From NCBI GenBank assembly GCA_028281785.1, contig JANQJG010000177.1:1-64000 (forward strand): DNA of 64,000 nt, given 5' to 3'. Below are positions 59,520 through 64,000 of this stretch, piece by piece (position 1 is the first letter of the stretch; every line of letters begins with the position of its first letter). Made by a program: the position numbers and the translations under genes. The notes under the pieces were generated by a model. That model was given only the letters and a program-made list of their open reading frames with translations. It was not told where the DNA came from and did no database searches. Source of the stretch: Rhodospirillales bacterium. Lineage in GTDB: Bacteria > Pseudomonadota > Alphaproteobacteria > Rhodospirillales > Shumkoniaceae.

Positions 59520-60110
59520 CTACAACAGATAGCCACCGAGATGCTCGCGGATATTCTTCTCGAATTCCGCGTTGAAGGTCTGCATCAGGTCTTCCGTCAG
59601 CTTGAACCACAGCTCTTCCCGCTCGTTGAGCGTCGCGCCCTCGACAATTCCCCGCGCCAGGCTTGCCTGTGCCGTCGCGAAGGCGCGCCGGAATCCCTGG
59701 TCGTCGAACACCTCCAATTTGGCGGATACCTTGGCCTCGTACCGTTCCGCCGGCTCCGTCTTGAAAGCGCCCGTAACGCCACCCGTGGTCGGCAACGCGG
59801 TTTCGGTCGCCGCCGCGTTCATGATCGTATAGCGGGCAACGCCACCCGTGCCCTTGGCCACCAGGCGATCGGCGCGCCAGCGCTCCAACGCCCTCTCCGG
59901 CGGGATCGGGAACAGGTGGTCGACATGGGGCGCCTGCAGCGACGCCTGATACTCGTCGACAACCTCGATCCGGGCCACGTTAAGGCCCAGCATGGGCAGG
60001 TGACCGAAGGTAATCTCCGGATATTTCGGGAGGCCGACCGAGCTCTCGCAGCCCGCGAGCATGATCAAGGCAACGAAAGCGGCGATGGGAAAACGGGGAA
60101 TGTTGATCAT
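59520..60110 (-). CDS. Predicted lipoprotein of unknown function
   Basis: A 196-residue protein with a clear lipoprotein signal ending in IMLAGC (Cys21) from the ATG of MINIPRF; an upstream TTG overlapping the hslO stop is an alternative. The mature part has DEYQASLQAPHVDHLFPIPPERALERWRADRL and a RYTIMNAAATETALP strand, resembling periplasmic beta-rich proteins with a C-terminal helix. I do not recognise a named family. It sits between hslO and the hydrolase lipoprotein, all leftward. Confidence 0.65.
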   Translation of the reverse strand: MINIPRFPIAAFVALIMLAGCESSVGLPKYPEITFGHLPMLGLNVARIEVVDEYQASLQAPHVDHLFPIPPERALERWRADRLVAKGTGGVARYTIMNAAATETALPTTGGVTGAFKTEPAERYEAKVSAKLEVFDDQGFRRAFATAQASLARGIVEGATLNEREELWFKLTEDLMQTFNAEFEKNIREHLGGYLL

Positions 60111-60145
60111 GGCGAGACCCATTTTGGCACGCAGCCCAACCTGCT

Positions 60146-61054
60146 TCAAGGCATGTCGTCAAGATCGCGGCGGTCGAAGTCGTACGTCTTCTTGCAAAAT
60201 TCACAGGTCACCGTGATCTTGCCGTCGACAACCATCGACGCGAGATCTTCCCTTGGGAAGGCCGCCAGGGTGTTCGCCACCTTTCGCCGCGAGCAGCGGC
60301 ACCCCTGGCGCAATCGTCGCGTCCGAAAGAGACGAACACCGTCCTCATGGTACAGACGATAGAGAAGCTGCGCCGGTCGCAGCTGGGGATCCAGCATTTC
60401 GTCGGTGGTCACGCTGCTGGTCAGCACCACCGCCTTGCGCCAGTCGTCCTCCGCGTCATCCGAGGCCGGCTCCAGATCCGAGTCGTCGGGGGTGAGCCGT
60501 TGGATCATCAGAGCGGCCGACCGGGCCGGGCCCTGCTTGTGGCTGGTGGCAGCCAAGCTGATGGCCGTCTCCAGTGGTTCGGATTGGCGAAAATAGTGAT
60601 GCGCGCAGTCGGCGATGCGTGACCCCGTGAGCTCGGTGATGCCTTGATAGCGATGGGCGCTGGGGCCGTGATCGACGGTCACCGTCAGCCGGCCGGCTCC
60701 CAGCAGCCTCGGTACCGGCGCTTGGCTGGCGTTCTCGGCCGCGGCAACCCCGCTCGCGTCGAAACGGGCATACCCCCGCATGTCGCCGGTGTGGGTGACG
60801 TCGGTGACCATGAGGTTCAGCGGACCGTTGCCTTGCGTTTGCAGCTTGAATTCACCTTGGAACCTCAGCGCGTTGGCGAGCGCCGCAGTCAGCGCCAGGG
60901 TTTCGCCCATCATTTCGGCCACTGCTTCCGGGTAGCGGTGCGGCGCGAGGATGGCGTCGAGGGCCGGTCCGAGTCTCACGAACCGGCCACGCAACCCCAG
61001 CGCCTCGATCTGGAACGGTTGCACCAGATCCTCGAACGAAGAGGACGCAACCAT
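60146..61054 (-). CDS. hslO: 33 kDa redox-regulated chaperonin Hsp33
   Basis: Hsp33 is a holdase activated by oxidation of its zinc-binding cysteines. The 302-residue protein starts at MVASSSFEDLVQPFQIEAL and has the N-terminal substrate domain and the C-terminal zinc centre with CxC (GCRCSRRK) and CxxC (CEFCKK). The length fits. It lies two bases after yciB, forming a leftward operon with the lipoprotein. It should protect cytosolic proteins during oxidative unfolding. Confidence 0.94.
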   Translation of the reverse strand: MVASSSFEDLVQPFQIEALGLRGRFVRLGPALDAILAPHRYPEAVAEMMGETLALTAALANALRFQGEFKLQTQGNGPLNLMVTDVTHTGDMRGYARFDASGVAAAENASQAPVPRLLGAGRLTVTVDHGPSAHRYQGITELTGSRIADCAHHYFRQSEPLETAISLAATSHKQGPARSAALMIQRLTPDDSDLEPASDDAEDDWRKAVVLTSSVTTDEMLDPQLRPAQLLYRLYHEDGVRLFRTRRLRQGCRCSRRKVANTLAAFPREDLASMVVDGKITVTCEFCKKTYDFDRRDLDDMP

Positions 61055-61055
61055 C

Positions 61056-61664
61056 TCAGCGTCCGCGGTCCGGCCCGGACTTAGTCCCGAGATCGGCCTC
61101 CGCATCCTCGCTCGGCAGACGATGTCGGGTCATGATCGGAACCTGTGAGATCGCAAAAAGCAGGGTCAGGCCGACGATGCCGAAGACCTTGAAGCTGACC
61201 CAGAAATCCGTGCTCTGGGTTCGCCACACAATTTCATTGAGCCCCGCCATAACCAGAAAGAAGCCGCCATAGCGGGCCGTGAGCTTTCGCCACCCGTCGG
61301 CATCCATAGAAATGGTGGCCCCGAGAAGGTTTTTCAAAAGCGGCCGATCGAACAGAAGCCCACCCCACAGGACCGCAGTGAACAGAACCTGCACGATGGT
61401 CGGCTTCATCTTAATGAAGGTGTCGTCCTGGAGCCACAGCGTAAGCCCGCCAAACACGCCGACAACCGCCGCGGTGACCAGCGGCATGGTCGGCACGCGC
61501 CGCTCGAAAATGAGTGAAAGCGCAACGGCCATGGCGGTCGCCGCCATCAGCGCCGCCGTGGCCACGAACAGGTCGAACTTGAAGTAGGTGCCGAAAAACG
61601 CGACCAGCGGGCCGTAATCCACCATCGGACGAAGCCAGCGTGGCGCGGTGCGACTCTCCTCCAT
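61056..61664 (-). CDS. yciB: Inner membrane-spanning protein YciB (septation protein A)
   Basis: A 202-residue multi-pass membrane protein (about five helices) of the YciB/IspZ family, associated with septation and envelope structure. The start (MEESRTAPRW) has AGGA about eight bases upstream; a GTG 12 codons earlier is less likely. Motifs: LVAFFGTYFKFDLFVATAAL, GGLTLWLQDDTFIKMKPTIV, FKVFGIVGLTLLFAISQVP. It follows argF by 45 bases. Confidence 0.9.
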   Translation of the reverse strand: MEESRTAPRWLRPMVDYGPLVAFFGTYFKFDLFVATAALMAATAMAVALSLIFERRVPTMPLVTAAVVGVFGGLTLWLQDDTFIKMKPTIVQVLFTAVLWGGLLFDRPLLKNLLGATISMDADGWRKLTARYGGFFLVMAGLNEIVWRTQSTDFWVSFKVFGIVGLTLLFAISQVPIMTRHRLPSEDAEADLGTKSGPDRGR

Positions 61665-61709
61665 TCCGTGTTTCCTGGTCGATCCGATATGCGCTGTCAC
61701 GAACAGATG

Positions 61710-62615
61710 TCAGCTCAGACACCAGGCGAGCACGCCTTTTTGGGCATGCAGGCGGTTTTCGGCCTCGTCCCAGACCACCGAATGCGGCCCGTCGATCACC
61801 TCGTCCGTCACCTCCTCTCCGCGATGGGCCGGCAGGCAGTGAAGGAACAGGGCATCCGGCTTGGCCAGCGCCATCAGCTTCTCGTCGACGCGATACGGCG
61901 CCAGGACGTTGTGTCGGGTGCCCTCGCTCTCTTGCCCCATCGATACCCAGGCGTCGGTCACCACGGCGTCGGCGCCGGCAACCGCCGTCGCCGGGTCGTC
62001 GACGATGCGGATTCGCCCGCCCTCGGCCTTGGCCCACGCCAGCAGCTCGCTCGACGGCAGCAGCGCCTCCGGGCAGGCCAGTCTGAGCTCGAAGTCGAAA
62101 CGCACGGCGGCATGAACAAAGGACGCCGCAACGTTGTTCCCGTCACCGCACCAGGCGACGACCCGATCGCGGATCGAACCACGATGTTCCTCGAAGGTCA
62201 TAATGTCGGCCATCAACTGGCAAGGATGGGAGTCGTCCGTCAGGCCGTTGATCACGGGAATTGTCGCCGCCTCGGCGAGCTCCATAAGCCGCTCGGCCCT
62301 GCTGGTGCGGATCATGATCGCGTCGGCATAGCGGGAGAGAACACGCGCCGTATCGGCGATGGTTTCGCCGCGCCCGAGCTGGGAATCGCCGCCGCTGAGG
62401 ACGATCACATGGCCGCCCAGCTGCTGCATGCCGACCTCGAAGGAAACGCGCGTTCGCGTGGACGGCTTCTCGAAGATCATGACCAGGGTTCGGCCGGCCA
62501 GCGGCTTGGCGTTGGCGGCGTCGCCGTTCTTGTAGGTCGCCCCCAGGCTCAGCATCTCCCGCAGGGTGGTTTCGTCGAAGGCGTCGAGGTCCAGGAAATG
62601 TTTGATTTCAGTCAT
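61710..62615 (-). CDS. argF: Ornithine carbamoyltransferase
   Basis: ArgF joins ornithine and carbamoyl phosphate to citrulline in arginine synthesis. The 301-residue protein has the carbamoyl-phosphate motif [14 protein letters not shown] (about 45), [15 protein letters not shown], and the ornithine-binding [13 protein letters not shown] (about 260). The start ATG ([10 protein letters not shown]) lies 270 bases from argD. The gap to argD holds the inverted-repeat element. The two genes are in the classical argD–argF order. Confidence 0.96.
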   Translation of the reverse strand: MTEIKHFLDLDAFDETTLREMLSLGATYKNGDAANAKPLAGRTLVMIFEKPSTRTRVSFEVGMQQLGGHVIVLSGGDSQLGRGETIADTARVLSRYADAIMIRTSRAERLMELAEAATIPVINGLTDDSHPCQLMADIMTFEEHRGSIRDRVVAWCGDGNNVAASFVHAAVRFDFELRLACPEALLPSSELLAWAKAEGGRIRIVDDPATAVAGADAVVTDAWVSMGQESEGTRHNVLAPYRVDEKLMALAKPDALFLHCLPAHRGEEVTDEVIDGPHSVVWDEAENRLHAQKGVLAWCLS

Positions 62616-62637
62616 CGTTCAGGTTTCCGCTTTGGCA

Positions 62638-62907
62638 AGAGCATGTCTCGTCCATATGGATTCATTCTGACAGAACGGTTTCGGGCCTTGGCCAGGAGGA
62701 CGCCGCCGAGCGTATCGGGGACTACGGTCAAGGCGTCCGACGCCGTCCACGGCCCGAAACCGCCTGCCCCGAAGGGGTGGGCCGCGGCGGCCATCCGCGG
62801 CGTTGTCCGGCTCGCCCGATGGGGTCGCATCGCGCTTCGCCGGACGCCTGACGGGCTGAGCCGCCGCGACGCCATCAGAATGGGTCTATATGGACGAGAC
62901 ATGCTCT
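62638..62907. mobile_element. 270-bp inverted-repeat element between argF and argD
   Basis: Two 33-bp arms (62638–62670 and 62875–62907) are inverted copies with three mismatches: the first 20 bases, AGAGCATGTCTCGTCCATAT, are identical and the shared CATTCTGA closes the arm. Nested inside are inverted pairs CGGTTTCGGGCC (62676–62687) with GGCCCGAAACCG (62751–62762), and GGCGTCCG (62732–62739) with CGGACGCC (62841–62848). The argD stop lies within the right arm. There is no transposase. It resembles a MITE or structured intergenic repeat. Confidence 0.6.
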
Positions 62908-64000
62908 AGCTCGGCAGAGACCCGGTCGATCACGCTCACGGCCTCGTCGATATGTTGCTCCTCAATGATCAATGGCGGCACCAGCCGCACCACGTTGTCG
63001 CCGGCAGCGACGGCCAGCAGGCCGCTTTCCTCCAAGCGATCGATGATACGGGTATTCTCGACCTCGCATTCCAAGGCGAGAAGCATCCCGGCTCCGCGCA
63101 GGCCCTTGAAGATTCGGGGATGCGACACCACCACCTTCTCCAGTCGGCGCCAGAGGATACGCGCCTTGGCGTCGACCGCATCCAGAAAACCGTCGGCCAG
63201 CAGAACATCCAGGACGGCGTTTCCCACCGCCATCGCCAGCGGATTGCCGCCGAAGGTCGATCCGTGGCTGCCCGGCGTCAGCGAGGCCGCCACATGCTCC
63301 TTGGCCAGGCAGGCGCCGACCGGGAAACCGCCGCCCAACCCCTTGGCGACCGACAACAGGTCGGGCTCGATCCCCGCCCATTCATAGGCGAAGAGTTTGC
63401 CGGTCCGCCCAACGCCCGTCTGCACCTCGTCGAAGTACAGCAGCACGCCGAACTCGTCGGCGATCCGCCGAAGCTCGCGCAGATAGTCCAGGGTCGCGGG
63501 TCGGACACCTCCCTCACCTTGCACGGGCTCGACCAGGATCGCCGCGGTTTCCGGCGTGATCGCCGCCCTCAGCTCATTAAGATTGCCGAACGCGACTTGG
63601 TCGAAGCCCTCGGGCAGGGGCGTGAAACCGGCCGTATGCTTGGCCTGGGCGCCGGCGGCGATGGTCGCCAGCGTGCGGCCGTGGAAGCCGCCGGCACAGG
63701 TGACGATGCGGTAGCGCTCGGGCGCGCCGTGATCATCCTGGTATTTGCGGACGAGCTTGAGGCCGCATTCGACCGCCTCCGCGCCCGAATTGCAGAAAAA
63801 GACCGAGTCGGCGAAGGTCGCATCAACCAGGCGTTCGGCCAGCCGGTCCTGTTCCGGAATCTGGTAGAGGTTGGAGCAGTGCCACAGCTTGCCGGCCTGG
63901 GCCTGCAGCGTCTCCACCAGATGGGGATGGCAATGCCCCAGCGCCGTCACCGCAATCCCGGCGCAGAAGTCCAGATATCGTCGGCCCTGCCCGTCCACAA
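62886..64000 (-). CDS. argD: Acetylornithine/succinyldiaminopimelate aminotransferase, truncated by the window
   Basis: ArgD transaminates N-acetylglutamate semialdehyde in arginine synthesis (PLP-dependent class III). The window holds about 371 residues of the C-terminal part, running off the edge with a frame that opens as DGQGRRYLDFCAGIAVTALGH. The PLP lysine is in LLSVAKGLGGGFPVGA, with YFDEVQTGVGRTG (cofactor aspartate). Its last codons and TAG stop lie inside the right arm of the inverted-repeat element, so the C-terminal HVSSI derives from element sequence. Confidence 0.95.
   Translation of the reverse strand, partial: VDGQGRRYLDFCAGIAVTALGHCHPHLVETLQAQAGKLWHCSNLYQIPEQDRLAERLVDATFADSVFFCNSGAEAVECGLKLVRKYQDDHGAPERYRIVTCAGGFHGRTLATIAAGAQAKHTAGFTPLPEGFDQVAFGNLNELRAAITPETAAILVEPVQGEGGVRPATLDYLRELRRIADEFGVLLYFDEVQTGVGRTGKLFAYEWAGIEPDLLSVAKGLGGGFPVGACLAKEHVAASLTPGSHGSTFGGNPLAMAVGNAVLDVLLADGFLDAVDAKARILWRRLEKVVVSHPRIFKGLRGAGMLLALECEVENTRIIDRLEESGLLAVAAGDNVVRLVPPLIIEEQHIDEAVSVIDRVSAELEHVSSI

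Noticed and set aside
1-64000. tRNA, rRNA, CRISPR, prophage or insertion-sequence genes
   Set aside because: No cloverleaf-like intergenic sequence, repeat-spacer array, transposase or phage structural gene was recognised in any gap.

Overview
This GC-rich, densely coding 64 kb window looks like an ordinary chromosomal segment of an alphaproteobacterium, probably a Rhodospirillales-like lineage. The grounds are the gene content and order: gpmI–envC–ctpA–divergent deacetylase–rppH, uvrC–pgsA–moaD–moaE, a bc1 operon beside trmL–hemF, a TetR/COQ9-like regulator, HemF, UbiK, and abundant ATGA/GTGA stop-start overlaps. I saw no rRNA, tRNA, CRISPR array, transposase or phage gene. The lineage is inferred from memory of gene families, not from a search.

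Layout. 1–6370: end of gpmI, then cell-envelope genes (EnvC-like factor, CtpA protease, YibQ-like deacetylase), rppH, and a short folate/pterin pair (SDR reductase, FolB). 6685–13325: uvrC, pgsA, a molybdenum-cofactor block (mobB, moeA, moaD, moaE), a HAD phosphatase and a LOG-family protein. 13345–21910: ilvE facing a MarR regulator across an AT-rich gap, a zinc alcohol dehydrogenase, a NUDIX enzyme, an OmpR/EnvZ-type two-component pair, then a leftward run of ubiK, a YbjN protein, proC, a TetR/COQ9-like regulator and a CsaA-like protein. 22054–26782: heptose epimerase, lgt, a MidA/NDUFAF7-like methyltransferase, pgeF, a possible 22-residue membrane protein and a lipoprotein. 26792–30337: leftward operon of a TIM-barrel isomerase-like protein, gamma-glutamyltransferase and a DapA-family lyase/aldolase. 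30639–36399: prs, rplY, pth, ychF, an MFS transporter and mtnP.

36547–45660 is the respiratory block. It holds a small c-type cytochrome, an MFS carrier, two complete and separate cytochrome bc1 operons (petA-petB-petC twice, both leftward), a class I cytochrome c between them, and trmL–hemF. The copy beside trmL–hemF has diverged at its Rieske cluster-binding loops, including Tyr to Phe at the residue that tunes cluster potential. The cytochrome c gene between the operons carries a perfect 14-bp palindrome over its predicted -10 element.

45673–55243: CCA-adding/poly(A) polymerase-family enzyme, DUF6111, CoA pyrophosphatase and DUF1285 leftward; then a four-gene rightward operon of MoxR ATPase, DUF58, a BatA/DUF4159 membrane protein and a vWA/amidotransferase-like membrane protein. 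55247–58290: a LysR regulator facing an internally deleted WrbA, a glutathionyl-hydroquinone reductase and DoxX, with a strong dyad in the shared upstream region. 58313–64000: two lipoproteins, hslO, yciB, argF and a partial argD.

The feature least explained by known genes is a 270-bp element between argF and argD, bounded by 33-bp near-perfect inverted repeats, with nested internal inverted repeats and open reading on both strands. Its outer word (AGAGCATG) recurs at other gene ends here, so it may belong to a dispersed repeat family.
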